From positions 52,669 through 116,668 of the forward strand of contig JAKFUZ010000007.1 of the NCBI GenBank assembly GCA_021732445.1: 64,000 bases of DNA, read 5' to 3'. Positions within the stretch are counted from its first letter, which is position 1. Every line of letters starts with the position of its first letter. The notes under the pieces are model-generated. The model had not been told where the DNA came from. It saw only the letters and a list, made by a program, of their open reading frames with translations, and searched no databases. The translations under genes and the position numbers were made by a program. The stretch comes from Sphingomonas sp. (GTDB lineage: Bacteria > Pseudomonadota > Alphaproteobacteria > Sphingomonadales > Sphingomonadaceae). Positions 17,520 through 26,489 of the stretch are shown piece by piece.

Positions 17520-17568
17520 CGAAAAAACAAACACCGGGCGCAGACCCGAATACGCAGGAGAATGATGC

Positions 17569-18363
17569 ATGGCTACCCGTCCGCACACCACAGAGCCGGT
17601 GCGACCGCCTTCGCCGCTGCTGGCGCTTACCGAATTGCCGCGCGCGCTCGCCGAGTTCAGCTCGCTCGGCGCGGCCGCCCCGTTGCTCGCTCTGGCACCG
17701 CGCGGCGATGGGCACCCGGTGATGGTGCTGCCCGGATTTGTGACGAGCGATATCTCGACAACCATATTGCGCCGCTTTCTGGCCCGGCTGGGTTATACCG
17801 CCTTGCCCTGGGAGCTCGGCCGCAACCTTGGCCCAAAAGCAATTGGCTGGACGGGTGAAAAGCTTTTCGCGCGGCTGGAGGCGGTGCATGCCGCCACCGG
17901 CCAGCGCGTGAGCCTGGTCGGCTGGAGCCTTGGTGGCGTGATGGCGCGCCAGCTCTCCCGCCGCGCGCCCGACGCGGTGCGTCAGGTGATTTCGCTCGGC
18001 TCGCCCTTTGCCGGCACGCCGCGCGCAACGAATGTGTGGCGCGCCTATGAAGCGCTGACCGGGCAGAAGATCGATGCCAAGGACACGCGCGAGCAATTGC
18101 GGGAAAGCGCCACCGCGCCGCCTGTCCCGTCGACCAGCATCTACACGCGCGAAGACGGCGTTGTCGCGTGGCAGAATTGCATTGAGCCACGTGCGGCACA
18201 AACCGACAATATCGAAGTCCATGGCAGCCATTGCGGCCTCGGCGTCAACCCCGCCGTGCTCTATGCGATTGCCGACCGGCTGGCGCAGCCCGAAGGCCAT
18301 TGGCGGCCGTTTGAGCGCGGCGGCCTGCGGACACTGGTGTACCCCTCAGCCGGGCATGCCTGA
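17569..18363 (+). CDS. Alpha/beta hydrolase (lipase-like)
   Basis: A 264-residue hydrolase. HPVMVLPGFVTSD gives the oxyanion region and VSLVGWSLGGVMARQL the nucleophile elbow with serine (G-W-S-L-G-G). The SLGSPFAGTPRATNVW segment is typical of triacylglycerol-lipase-like proteins, and HGSHCGLGVNPAV supplies the likely catalytic histidine. No signal peptide is present, so it works in the cytoplasm. It ends the phaE-phaC-GNAT operon, 49 bases after the GNAT gene, with AGGAG nine bases before its ATG. Likely substrates are intracellular esters or polyester, by context only. Confidence 0.78.
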   Translation: MATRPHTTEPVRPPSPLLALTELPRALAEFSSLGAAAPLLALAPRGDGHPVMVLPGFVTSDISTTILRRFLARLGYTALPWELGRNLGPKAIGWTGEKLFARLEAVHAATGQRVSLVGWSLGGVMARQLSRRAPDAVRQVISLGSPFAGTPRATNVWRAYEALTGQKIDAKDTREQLRESATAPPVPSTSIYTREDGVVAWQNCIEPRAAQTDNIEVHGSHCGLGVNPAVLYAIADRLAQPEGHWRPFERGGLRTLVYPSAGHA

Positions 18364-18433
18364 CGCGGCAAGGGTGGCGGCAAGCGACGCCGCCGCCCGC
18401 CCCCGTTTTCTGAACGCACGAGCCAGGACCTGC

Positions 18434-18573
18434 GCCTCAAGGGCCATGCGTCAAGGCCCATGCGTCAGAGCCAACGCCTCACGGCCAACGCCTCAGGACC
18501 CATGCCTCAAGACCCGTGCGTCAGAACGCAAACCTCAGGAGCGGTGCCTCAAGGCCAGCGCCTCAACGCCCAC
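18434..18573. repeat. Ten tandem copies of a degenerate 14-bp repeat
   Basis: From 18434 to 18573 a 14-base unit repeats ten times without gaps, consensus GCCTCAAGGCCCAT. Every copy keeps the inner CTCA or GTCA at positions 3-6. The third position is C or G and the last four bases vary most. Copies begin at 18434 and every 14 bases thereafter, and a further degraded copy may follow. The array fills the space between the converging hydrolase and phasin genes. The period is not a multiple of three and there are no spacers, so it is neither a coding repeat nor a CRISPR. The remainder of 18364-18602 shows nothing else. Confidence 0.85.
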
Positions 18574-18602
18574 GCCAGACACCGCAAACGGCCCTGCCCG
18601 GT

Positions 18603-18959
18603 TCAGTCCTTCTTGCCGCGCTTCAGCGGCGCAATTGCTTCGCGGCCAAAGGCGGCGATAAGATCGCTAATGTCGCGGGCGTGATTCATGCTGCGGGTAC
18701 CCTGGGTGCGCAGATACTCGCCCTGCACCTTCATGACATCGGCCACGTCCTTGGCCTTGGCGGCAGCGCGCATCGCGGCAAACGCCTCCCGCGCGTTTTC
18801 CTCGGCATGATCGATCATCTTCATGCTCATGGTCGCGCCGCTCTCGGCCATTTTGGCGCCGGACGCGCGGATTTTTTCGCCGGCCGCCTTGGCGGGTTCA
18901 ACGATCTTGTCGGCAATCGTCGCTTTCACCTTGCTCGACGCGGATTTCTTGTCAGCCAT
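18603..18959 (-). CDS. Phasin family granule-associated protein
   Basis: About 118 residues. The N-terminus is Lys/Ala-rich and the rest is an amphipathic, all-helical body. The phasin_2-type core is clear: NAREAFAAMRAAAKAKDVAD, then MKVQGEYLRTQGTRSMNHAR and DISDLIAAFGREAIAPLK. Phasins coat PHA or lipid inclusions and limit coalescence. Two adjacent ATG codons exist (18962 and 18959); the second has the better distance from GGAG. The gene overlaps the acyltransferase stop upstream, so it is the last gene of the P450-acyltransferase-phasin operon. Confidence 0.85.
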   Translation of the reverse strand: MADKKSASSKVKATIADKIVEPAKAAGEKIRASGAKMAESGATMSMKMIDHAEENAREAFAAMRAAAKAKDVADVMKVQGEYLRTQGTRSMNHARDISDLIAAFGREAIAPLKRGKKD

Positions 18960-20506
18960 CATTGTGCTCCTTTTGATGTAGCGGCGGATTTCGGCGCCGG
19001 TTTGCGGGTCGGGGTCGTTGCGGGCTTTTTCTTGGCGCGCGGCGCTGCTGCCTTGGGCTTGGCAGGCGGTTTGGCGGCTGGCACGGGCGCGCCCGCCGAA
19101 GCAGCTTTCAGTTCGTCAAACGCTGCGTCAAGCGCTGCTGCATAGGTCTCGGGGTCGGGCATCATGTCCCGATCGCAGGTGAAGGAAATCGCGATCGTAT
19201 CGGTGTAGGAATAAATCGTGTTGATGAGCCCCATCGAATCGAACACTGGCCCCAGCCCATACATGCCGACCATTTTCGCGCCCGCAAAATAGAGCGGCAC
19301 CCGGCTGCCCGGCACATTGGTTGCCACACAGCTAAACGCTGGCGCATGGGCGTTTGCGGCACCCACCCGGGTATAGAGCCGCGCCGCAAGCCCGGCGAGG
19401 CCCGACGGGATGAGCTGGCTATAGTCGGTGAGCGTGCGTGCGCCCACGGCCCCGGTCATCGCCTTGGAATTGGCGGCCTCGGCATGGACAAAGCGCAGCC
19501 GGTCCAGCGGATCGGCGATGTTGGAGCCAAGCCCCACCACCATCGCCGATACCAGATTGCCAAGCGCTGCCTTCTCGCCTTCCGCGCGCACCGAAATTGG
19601 CGCCATCGCGGTCAGCGTATCCGCCGGCAATTCGCCCTTTTCGAGCAGATACCCCCGCAGTCCGCCGCCCACGATCGTCAGGATGACGTCGTTCACGGTG
19701 GCACCCGGCACCGCGTCCTTGATCGCCCGGATATCCCTTAGCGGAAAAGCGGCGGCGTCAAACACCCTGTGCGCGCCGACCTTGCCGTTAAACCGGGTCT
19801 TGGGCGCAAGCTTGGTGCTGGCGATGCTCACTTCACCCTTCGACACGCTCATGGTGAGCCTGGCCATGCCCGGAAGCGACCGGCCAATCGTTTCGGCAAC
19901 GCGCATTGGCTGGCGCAGCGAATTGAAATAGCTGCGCATCAGCAATTCAGCGACATTGGGCATGGATTCCGCGCGCCACGCATCGCTCCCGTCGCGCGGC
20001 CGCATCTCAGCGTCGGTATCGTGAATGGCCGCCGACATTTCGACCCCCGACATGCCGTCAATAGCGGCATGATGCACCTTGGCAACGAGCGCAAAGCAGC
20101 CAGGGGGCAAGCCTTTGACATTGTCGAGACCTTCAACAATTGTGAATTCCCACAAGGGCTTGTTCAGATCCAGCGGGCGCGAATGAAGCCGCGCTACCTG
20201 AATGCACAATTGCCGCCAGTCGCCCGGCTTGGGCAGCGCGATGTGGCGCACATGATATTCGATGTCGAATTCGGGGTCTTCGATCCAATAAGGATGATCG
20301 AGATCAAACGGCACCCGCACCAGCCGCTGCCGAAAGCTGCGCGCGCTGCCCATCCGGCTCTCGATAAACCGCAGAATGTCCTTGAACCGAACAAAGCCGC
20401 CCGGTGCCGTCGCCGGGTCATAAATGCCCACCGACCCGATATGCATCGGCGTGTTGGCCGTCTCCATGTAAACGAAGGACGCGTCCTGACCTGATAGCTG
20501 CAGCAT
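18959..20506 (-). CDS. Wax ester synthase / diacylglycerol O-acyltransferase (WS/DGAT)
   Basis: A 515-residue bifunctional-type acyltransferase that joins acyl-CoA to a fatty alcohol or diacylglycerol. The catalytic HHxxxDG motif is intact at residues 145-151 (VHHAAIDGMSG). Flanking family blocks are MLQLSGQDASFVYMETANTP (start), HYxxHVRHIALPKPG-like sequence and PLWEFTIVEGL. VNDVILTIVGGGLRGYL and the late NVPGSRVPLYFAGA are also present. A 45-residue Pro/Ala/Lys-rich tail follows the catalytic part. AGGAGAG lies before the ATG. It sits 40 bases after a P450 fusion gene and overlaps a phasin gene, pointing to neutral-lipid inclusions. Confidence 0.9.
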   Translation of the reverse strand: MLQLSGQDASFVYMETANTPMHIGSVGIYDPATAPGGFVRFKDILRFIESRMGSARSFRQRLVRVPFDLDHPYWIEDPEFDIEYHVRHIALPKPGDWRQLCIQVARLHSRPLDLNKPLWEFTIVEGLDNVKGLPPGCFALVAKVHHAAIDGMSGVEMSAAIHDTDAEMRPRDGSDAWRAESMPNVAELLMRSYFNSLRQPMRVAETIGRSLPGMARLTMSVSKGEVSIASTKLAPKTRFNGKVGAHRVFDAAAFPLRDIRAIKDAVPGATVNDVILTIVGGGLRGYLLEKGELPADTLTAMAPISVRAEGEKAALGNLVSAMVVGLGSNIADPLDRLRFVHAEAANSKAMTGAVGARTLTDYSQLIPSGLAGLAARLYTRVGAANAHAPAFSCVATNVPGSRVPLYFAGAKMVGMYGLGPVFDSMGLINTIYSYTDTIAISFTCDRDMMPDPETYAAALDAAFDELKAASAGAPVPAAKPPAKPKAAAPRAKKKPATTPTRKPAPKSAATSKGAQ

Positions 20507-20546
20507 CTCTCTCTCCTGTGTCGCGGCTTTTGCCGGATCATTACGC

Positions 20547-23500
20547 TTATTTGCCGAACCCGAACACGTCCTGATGGAAGCGCCCCTGTTCGATCATGTC
20601 TTCAAGCCACGCCGACCCGCTTGCATGGTCGCCGCCCTGCGCATCGATTGCCATGCGGATGAGCGTGTCGCGCACCGCCGGCGCCATGAACTTGCCGTCG
20701 CCGCACAAAAATATCTGCGCGCCAGCTTCGATTGCGGCCCAAACCGCCCCTCGTTCGGCCCATAGCGCGTCTTGCACATAGCGCCACGGGTGCCCGGTCA
20801 CCGCCGAAAAGGCGATGAACGGCGTGATGATGCCGGCTTGTGCCCAATGTTCCACTTCACTGCGGCAAAACCAGTCATGGTCGGGATGCCGGCAGCCGAA
20901 AAACAACAGGCTTTTGGCGACATCCGCGCCAGCCAGCGCTTGCGCCGCGCGTTCGGCGATAAACCCGCGGAGCGGCGCAAAGCCGGTGCCAGGGCCGATC
21001 AGTATCATCGGCACGCTGGTATCGTGCGGTGGCGCAAAGGGTGGATTCGGGCGGCGCACATAGCCAAACACCGGGTCGCCGGGCGCGAGCATCTGCATAT
21101 AGCCCGACGCAAACCCGCGATGTTCGCCAAGGCCCGACCAGGCGGGTGCGGCCATGGTGCCCACGACAAGATCGGCGATATGCGGGTCGTTGAGCGGGCT
21201 GGACGCTATCGAATAAAAACGCGGGGCAATTGCGGCCGACAGCTCAACCAGGCTTTCGAGCGAAAGCTCAGCCGCCGGATGCAGCTCAAGCAAATCGAGC
21301 AAGCTCAGGCGCCGGGCGGCAATTTCAGCCTCATAAGCGCCTTCCAGCCGCGCAAGCGCCGCCTTGGTGTTGGGGCAGCGCGTTTGTGCCGCGATGACCG
21401 CCAGCGCGCGCTTTGGCAGACAGTCGGATAGTTCAACGAAATCGGTGAGGAGCTGCTGCACCGTGACCGTTTGCCCGAGCGGCAAATGCCGAAACCGGCC
21501 CCCCTGCGCATCGACATGCAGTTGCGCCATCGCATCAAGCCCCAGCCGGTCGACCGCGCGCGCGACAAGCTCGGGCCGGTTATGCGCATAGACGGCAATA
21601 TGGTCGCCGGTGTGGTAGTGCTGCGTTTCGGGCAGCCGCACCCTGATGAAGCGCGTCGACGGGCGCGGCGGCTCCAGCGCAAAATCCCAAAGCCCGTTGG
21701 CCGGCCGCACCATCTCGTCATTGGTGATGATTTCCAGCGCCTGCGCGTGCTCCGGCAGCGCCTGCATGCGGGCCGCGCGTGTATCGACCCGTCGCAGCGA
21801 CAAGGTTGATTTGGTATCGCTCGGCGCAACGTCGCTGCCCAGCGCCTTCCACAAATCGCGCACAAAGCCTGCGACCGCGCCGTCAAAATCGCCCTGCCCG
21901 TCTGCTTCGGCGCGCGGCAGCAGGCGGGTCGCGCCCAGCGCTGCAATCGCCTCGTCAACGCGCTTGGGGAAAATCTGGTAATTCGGCCACTGGCTGTTGC
22001 CGATACCGAGCACGGCATATTTGGCGCCGGCCCAGTCCATCCCGCCATCGCCACCGGTATCGAGCAGCCGCTCGATCTCAACCGCGCTGTCAGGCGCGCG
22101 GCCATTATAGGTTGCTGTCACGATGACGATTACCTTGTCCTCGGGCAGATGGCCGCCAAGCAGCGCCTCGTCCATCGAGCGGACCACTGTGTCAAACCCG
22201 TCGACATTGGCGCGCTCGGCGATTTCCTCGGCAATGTCGCGGGCGGTGCCGAGACTGCTGCCATAGAGCACCGCAAACTTCTGGCCATTGCCCGAAACGG
22301 CGGTGGCAGGCGCGCTTTCGTCCGCGCGCTCCGGCGGTAGCGACGCGCTCATCCGCTCATGCGCGCCGCGTGCCCGCACCCGCATGAAAAACTGGTCGGG
22401 CTTTATCGACAGCGTTTCCTTGATCCGCAATTGATACATATGCGGGTCGCTGATGGCGAATTTCTGGAGGATCATCGCGAGTGCGAGCTTGGCCTCGACC
22501 ATGGCAAACTGCCGCCCGATGCACGCGCGTTCGCCATTGCCGAAGGGCTTGTAAGCATGGGGGTGGCGCGCGGCCTCTGCTTCGGGCAGCCAGCGGTCAA
22601 TGTCGAACTCGTCCGGCTGCTCCCAGGCGCCGGGAAAACGGTGGAGTCCGGGTGAAAAAACATTCACGGGCCGGTCTTTGCGCAGCAGCCATTTGCCGCC
22701 GACCATCTCGTCTTCAAACGGCGCAAGCGTAAACGCCGGTGCCGTTGGCCACAGCCGCAGCGCTTCCTTCAGGATGCGCTCGACCACCACAAGCTGCGCG
22801 TTATGTCCATAATCGGGCCGGGTATCGCCGGGCAGCACGCGGTCAACCTCGGCATAAGCCTGCGCCAGCACATGCGGGTTGCGCAGCAAATGATAGAGCG
22901 CAAAGGTCAGCATCCCGCTCGTCGTTTCATGCCCGGCGATAAGGAAGGTCAGCACCTGATAGCGGATGTTGACGTCGCTCAGCGCGTCGCCGGTTTCAGG
23001 ATCGGTTGCCGACAGCATCAGATTGAGCAGGTCTTTGCCGTCATTGGGCCGGCGGCGGCGCTCGGCGATAATGCCGTCAACCAGCGCGTTCATTCCGGCA
23101 ATGTCCGCCTCGAACTGCCGTTCGGCCCGTTTGGCGAAACGCTGCTGCACCGGCAGGCGCGTAATCATGTTGAGCGATTCGCCAAGCGCGCGGCCCAGCG
23201 ATTCCAGAAACGGGTCAAGCGCGTCCTTCTCGAAGCTGCAGAAACGATGGCCAAACCCTGCAACCGCGATTGAATCGAGCGTAAAGCGCGTCATGTCGTC
23301 GGCAACCAGCACATCGCTGCCCGACAGGCGGGTCCATTTGGCGACAAGCTGGTCAGCAACCTCCAGCATCATATCGAAATAGCCCTTCATCGCGCGCTGG
23401 CTGAACGCTGGCAGCAGAATGCGGTGCGCCTTGCCCCAGTTTTCCTCCTCGCTAAACGCGGTGAACAGGCCGTCGCCTGCAAAGCGCCGCACGATGCGCA

Positions 23501-23744
23501 GGCCTGGCCCCGGCATCTTGCGGAACCGGGTTTCATCGCACAGTTCCGCCACGATATCTGGGTTCGTCACGAAATAACCCAGTCGGCTGCCGAATTTGAG
23601 CTTGAAAAACCCTTCCGGAAAATCGCGCCCGGCGTGCAGCAGATAGCCGATCAGGCCGTGGCGCGAAATCTGGTGAAGATGGCCGATGACGGGCAGGCTG
23701 GGCGGAGAAGGGACGGTCGCGGGCTCATCTAGCGTAATTGCCAT
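20547..23744 (-). CDS. Self-sufficient cytochrome P450-reductase fusion (BM3/CYP102 type)
   Basis: A 1065-residue NADPH-dependent fatty-acid hydroxylase type enzyme. Residues 1-460 are the P450: AGHETTSG (270-277), EALR (327-330) and the heme loop FGNGERACIG with C408. Residues equivalent to BM3 R47 and F87 are present as R54 and F94, while Tyr51 is replaced by Phe. From about 488 comes an FMN flavodoxin domain (VLYGSSLGTARDIAEEIA). The FAD/NADPH part follows with RFYSIASSP and GPGTGFAPLRGFI, ending DVFGFGK. No break is seen between domains. GGGGAG precedes the ATG. It leads the operon with WS/DGAT and phasin. Substrates are inferred to be long-chain fatty acids. Confidence 0.93.
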   Translation of the reverse strand: MAITLDEPATVPSPPSLPVIGHLHQISRHGLIGYLLHAGRDFPEGFFKLKFGSRLGYFVTNPDIVAELCDETRFRKMPGPGLRIVRRFAGDGLFTAFSEEENWGKAHRILLPAFSQRAMKGYFDMMLEVADQLVAKWTRLSGSDVLVADDMTRFTLDSIAVAGFGHRFCSFEKDALDPFLESLGRALGESLNMITRLPVQQRFAKRAERQFEADIAGMNALVDGIIAERRRRPNDGKDLLNLMLSATDPETGDALSDVNIRYQVLTFLIAGHETTSGMLTFALYHLLRNPHVLAQAYAEVDRVLPGDTRPDYGHNAQLVVVERILKEALRLWPTAPAFTLAPFEDEMVGGKWLLRKDRPVNVFSPGLHRFPGAWEQPDEFDIDRWLPEAEAARHPHAYKPFGNGERACIGRQFAMVEAKLALAMILQKFAISDPHMYQLRIKETLSIKPDQFFMRVRARGAHERMSASLPPERADESAPATAVSGNGQKFAVLYGSSLGTARDIAEEIAERANVDGFDTVVRSMDEALLGGHLPEDKVIVIVTATYNGRAPDSAVEIERLLDTGGDGGMDWAGAKYAVLGIGNSQWPNYQIFPKRVDEAIAALGATRLLPRAEADGQGDFDGAVAGFVRDLWKALGSDVAPSDTKSTLSLRRVDTRAARMQALPEHAQALEIITNDEMVRPANGLWDFALEPPRPSTRFIRVRLPETQHYHTGDHIAVYAHNRPELVARAVDRLGLDAMAQLHVDAQGGRFRHLPLGQTVTVQQLLTDFVELSDCLPKRALAVIAAQTRCPNTKAALARLEGAYEAEIAARRLSLLDLLELHPAAELSLESLVELSAAIAPRFYSIASSPLNDPHIADLVVGTMAAPAWSGLGEHRGFASGYMQMLAPGDPVFGYVRRPNPPFAPPHDTSVPMILIGPGTGFAPLRGFIAERAAQALAGADVAKSLLFFGCRHPDHDWFCRSEVEHWAQAGIITPFIAFSAVTGHPWRYVQDALWAERGAVWAAIEAGAQIFLCGDGKFMAPAVRDTLIRMAIDAQGGDHASGSAWLEDMIEQGRFHQDVFGFGK

Positions 23745-23821
23745 TCTGTGCTCCCCTGGCATCGGCTCGCTCGGTGCCCGCATACCTCACCACATGGGCA
23801 GAGCAAGTGCAATGCGCAGCG

Positions 23822-24685
23822 TCACGCCATACGCGCGGCGATCGCGAGCACCCGTTCTGCCTCAACCAAATGAAGGCGCTCCACCATCCGCCCGTCAAGG
23901 CTTACGGCGCCCTTGCCGGCGGCATCAGGCCCGGCAAATGCTGCAACAATGCGGCGCGCGCGGCGCACATCGTCAGCGTCTGGCGAAAAGGCTGCATTGC
24001 ACGGAGCGACCTGCGCTGGATGGATGAGCGACTTCCCGTCAAAGCCGAGCGCGGCGCCTTGCGCCGCCTCCGCCGCAAAGGCCGGGAGATCGCCAAAGTC
24101 ATTGTGCACCCCATCGACCACGCGCAGGCCCCGCGCGCGGGCGGCCGCCACCGCCAGCGTCAGTATCGGCAGCAGCGCGGCGCGCCCCGGCAGCGGCCGA
24201 ACCCGCATCTCCAGCGCAAGATCATTGGTGCCAATCACAAAGCCGGCAAGCCGCGTTGCAAGCGCTGTATCGGCAATCGCCTGCAACATCCCCACCGCGC
24301 GGCAAGTCTCGATCATCGCCCACAGTGCAACGCCCGGGCGGGCAGCGGCCAGCCCGGCATGATAGCGCGCAATATCGGCCGGGTCGGATATTTTGGGGAC
24401 CAGCACGGCATCTATGTCGAGCGCCGCCGCCGCTTCGAGATCGGCCCTGCCCCAATCGCTGTCAATGGCGTTTACCCGCAACACCCGCAGCGGTGCGCCA
24501 AAGCCGCCGGCGGAGAGCGCGGCTATGGCGGCGGCTCGCGCACCATTTTTTGCCTCCGGCGCAACCGCGTCTTCCAAATCAAGCATCACCGCATCGCACG
24601 GCAGCCCGCGCGCCTTTTCAATCGCGCGCGCGTTGGACGCGGGAACAAACAACGCACTGCGGCATGGCTTTTCGGGGATTGTCAT
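23822..24685 (-). CDS. HpcH/HpaI aldolase family, CitE-like acyl-CoA lyase
   Basis: A 287-residue CitE-like (beta-lyase) protein: [20 protein letters not shown] at the start, [16 protein letters not shown] with the metal-side acidic residues, and [12 protein letters not shown]. Later come [19 protein letters not shown] and [13 protein letters not shown]. The family cleaves malyl-, methylmalyl- or citramalyl-CoA. The usual partner subunits of citrate lyase are absent, so a stand-alone CoA-ester lyase is more likely than citrate lyase. The ATG at 24685 is two codons after a GTG that could also serve. The stop lies 77 bases before the P450 gene; it is divergent from gcdH. Confidence 0.8.
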   Translation of the reverse strand: MTIPEKPCRSALFVPASNARAIEKARGLPCDAVMLDLEDAVAPEAKNGARAAAIAALSAGGFGAPLRVLRVNAIDSDWGRADLEAAAALDIDAVLVPKISDPADIARYHAGLAAARPGVALWAMIETCRAVGMLQAIADTALATRLAGFVIGTNDLALEMRVRPLPGRAALLPILTLAVAAARARGLRVVDGVHNDFGDLPAFAAEAAQGAALGFDGKSLIHPAQVAPCNAAFSPDADDVRRARRIVAAFAGPDAAGKGAVSLDGRMVERLHLVEAERVLAIAARMA

Positions 24686-24768
24686 CCCCACCGTCTAGCG
24701 CGCGGGGCTGGACAAATCACGCGGCAAGCGGAATGGCATGTCCGATAATTATTGCAGGAGCAGGCGCG

Positions 24769-25953
24769 ATGGCGGGCATGACGCGGTTCGACTGGGCAGA
24801 CCCCTTCCAGCTTGACGACCAACTGAACGAAGACGAGCGGATGATCCGCGATACGGCCGCCGCCTATGCGCAGGACAGGCTGGCGCCGCGCATCATCGAC
24901 GCGTTTCAGAACGAAACCACCGACACCGCAATTTTCCGCGAAATGGGCGCGCTGGGTCTGCTTGGGCCGACGATACCCGAAGAATATGGCGGCGTCGGCG
25001 CATCTTATGTGTCCTACGGCCTTGTCGCGCGCGAGGTGGAGCGGATCGACTCAGGCTATCGCTCGATGATGTCCGTGCAATCAAGCCTCGTGATGTTCCC
25101 CATCTATGAATATGGCTCTGAGGCGCAGCGCCGCACCTATCTGCCAAAGCTCGCCAGCGGTGAATGGATCGGCTGCTTTGGCCTGACCGAGCCCGATGCC
25201 GGCTCCGACCCCGGCGGCATGCTTACCAGGGCAGAAAGGACGGCGGCCGGCTACCGCCTGACCGGCTCCAAGACGTGGATTTCCAACGCGCCCATCGCCG
25301 ATGTGTTCATCGTGTGGGCAAAGTCCGACGCACATGGCGGCGGTATCCGCGGCTTCGTTCTGGACAAGGGCATGGCCGGGCTGTCAACGCCCAAAATCAA
25401 CGGCAAGTTGAGCTTGCGCGCCTCCATCACCGGCATGATCGTGATGGACGGCGTGGAAGTTGCGGAGGAAGCGCTGCTCCCCAATGTGCAAGGGTTGAAA
25501 GGACCGTTCGGGTGCCTCAACCGCGCGCGCTATGGCATTTCATGGGGAAGCATGGGCGCCGCCGAATTTTGCTTTCACGCCGCGCGCCAATATGGCCTCG
25601 ACCGCAAGCAATTTGGCCGTCCGCTTGGCGCGACCCAGCTCTTCCAGAAAAAGCTGGCCGACATGGAAACCGAAATTGCGCTGGGCCTCCAGGCCAGCCT
25701 GCGGGTCGGCCGGCTGATGGACGCCCATAATTTTGCGCCCGAGATGATCTCGATCGTGAAGCGCAACAATGTCGGCAAAGCGCTCGATATCGCCCGCGCG
25801 GCGCGCGACATGCACGGCGGCAACGGCATTTCGGCCGAATATCAGGTCATGCGGCACCTGATGAACCTGGAAACCGTGAACACCTATGAAGGCGCGCACG
25901 ACGTGCACGCGCTGATCCTTGGCCGCGCGATCACGGGCATCGCCGCGTTTTGA
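24769..25953 (+). CDS. gcdH: Glutaryl-CoA dehydrogenase (acyl-CoA dehydrogenase family)
   Basis: FAD enzyme that oxidises and decarboxylates glutaryl-CoA to crotonyl-CoA. The 394-residue protein has the acyl-CoA dehydrogenase fold with [15 protein letters not shown] and [31 protein letters not shown] and [20 protein letters not shown] follow. The C-terminal block is [20 protein letters not shown], whose glutamate is the catalytic base and whose form is typical of GcdH. AGGAG lies nine bases before the ATG at 24769. It starts an operon with a GNAT, a CaiB/BaiF CoA-transferase (a common GcdH neighbour) and a 2Fe-2S protein. Confidence 0.92.
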   Translation: MAGMTRFDWADPFQLDDQLNEDERMIRDTAAAYAQDRLAPRIIDAFQNETTDTAIFREMGALGLLGPTIPEEYGGVGASYVSYGLVAREVERIDSGYRSMMSVQSSLVMFPIYEYGSEAQRRTYLPKLASGEWIGCFGLTEPDAGSDPGGMLTRAERTAAGYRLTGSKTWISNAPIADVFIVWAKSDAHGGGIRGFVLDKGMAGLSTPKINGKLSLRASITGMIVMDGVEVAEEALLPNVQGLKGPFGCLNRARYGISWGSMGAAEFCFHAARQYGLDRKQFGRPLGATQLFQKKLADMETEIALGLQASLRVGRLMDAHNFAPEMISIVKRNNVGKALDIARAARDMHGGNGISAEYQVMRHLMNLETVNTYEGAHDVHALILGRAITGIAAF

Positions 25954-26489
25954 ACGACTGGCGCGATTTTGACCCGCAGCCGGCTCTGCTCGGCGACACG
26001 GTGGCGCTGGCGCCGCTGACCAAAGCCGACTGGCCGGCGCTGTTCGCGGTGGCATCCGATCCGCTGATCTGGGCCGTCCACCCCGCGCATGACCGATGGC
26101 AGGAACCGGCGTTCGCGCGGTTCTTTGCCGACGCGCTGACATCGGGCGGGTGCCTCGTCATTCGCGACCGGGCGAGCGGCGCCGTTATCGGATCGAGCCG
26201 ATATGACCGCACGCGCGTTGAGCCGGGTGAAGTCGAGATCGGCTGGACGTTCCTTGCACGCGCCTATTGGGGCGGCGCCACCAACCGCGAGGTCAAGAAG
26301 CTGATGATCGGCCACGCCTTGCACAGCTTCGACAGCACGGTTTTCTATGTGGGTGAGGATAACATCCGGTCGCGCCGCGCAATGGAGAAAATCGGCGGCG
26401 AATTGCTGGTCGGTCGAACGCCGGTTTTCGAAATGGCCGGCACTGCGACGCGCCATGTTGTGTACGCCATGCGCCAGCCGCCGGCATGA
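25950..26489 (+). CDS. GNAT family N-acetyltransferase (RimJ/RimL-like)
   Basis: A 179-residue acetyltransferase of the RimJ/RimL-like branch. The protein has [20 protein letters not shown] at the front. [40 protein letters not shown] and [20 protein letters not shown] follow. The start codon is TTG, overlapping the gcdH TGA; no better start exists nearby, since an ATG start would lose the N-terminal strand. The stop overlaps the next gene (ATGA). Its acetyl acceptor is unknown; presence inside a glutarate operon may be only passenger linkage. Confidence 0.8.
   Translation: MNDWRDFDPQPALLGDTVALAPLTKADWPALFAVASDPLIWAVHPAHDRWQEPAFARFFADALTSGGCLVIRDRASGAVIGSSRYDRTRVEPGEVEIGWTFLARAYWGGATNREVKKLMIGHALHSFDSTVFYVGEDNIRSRRAMEKIGGELLVGRTPVFEMAGTATRHVVYAMRQPPA

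Noticed and set aside
18434..18573. CRISPR array
   Set aside because: The 14-bp units are directly adjacent with no spacers, are diverged from each other and no cas gene is present.
20547..23744. Separate P450 and reductase genes
   Set aside because: The frame is continuous through heme, FMN and FAD/NADPH domains with BM3-like length and linker, so it is one fusion protein.
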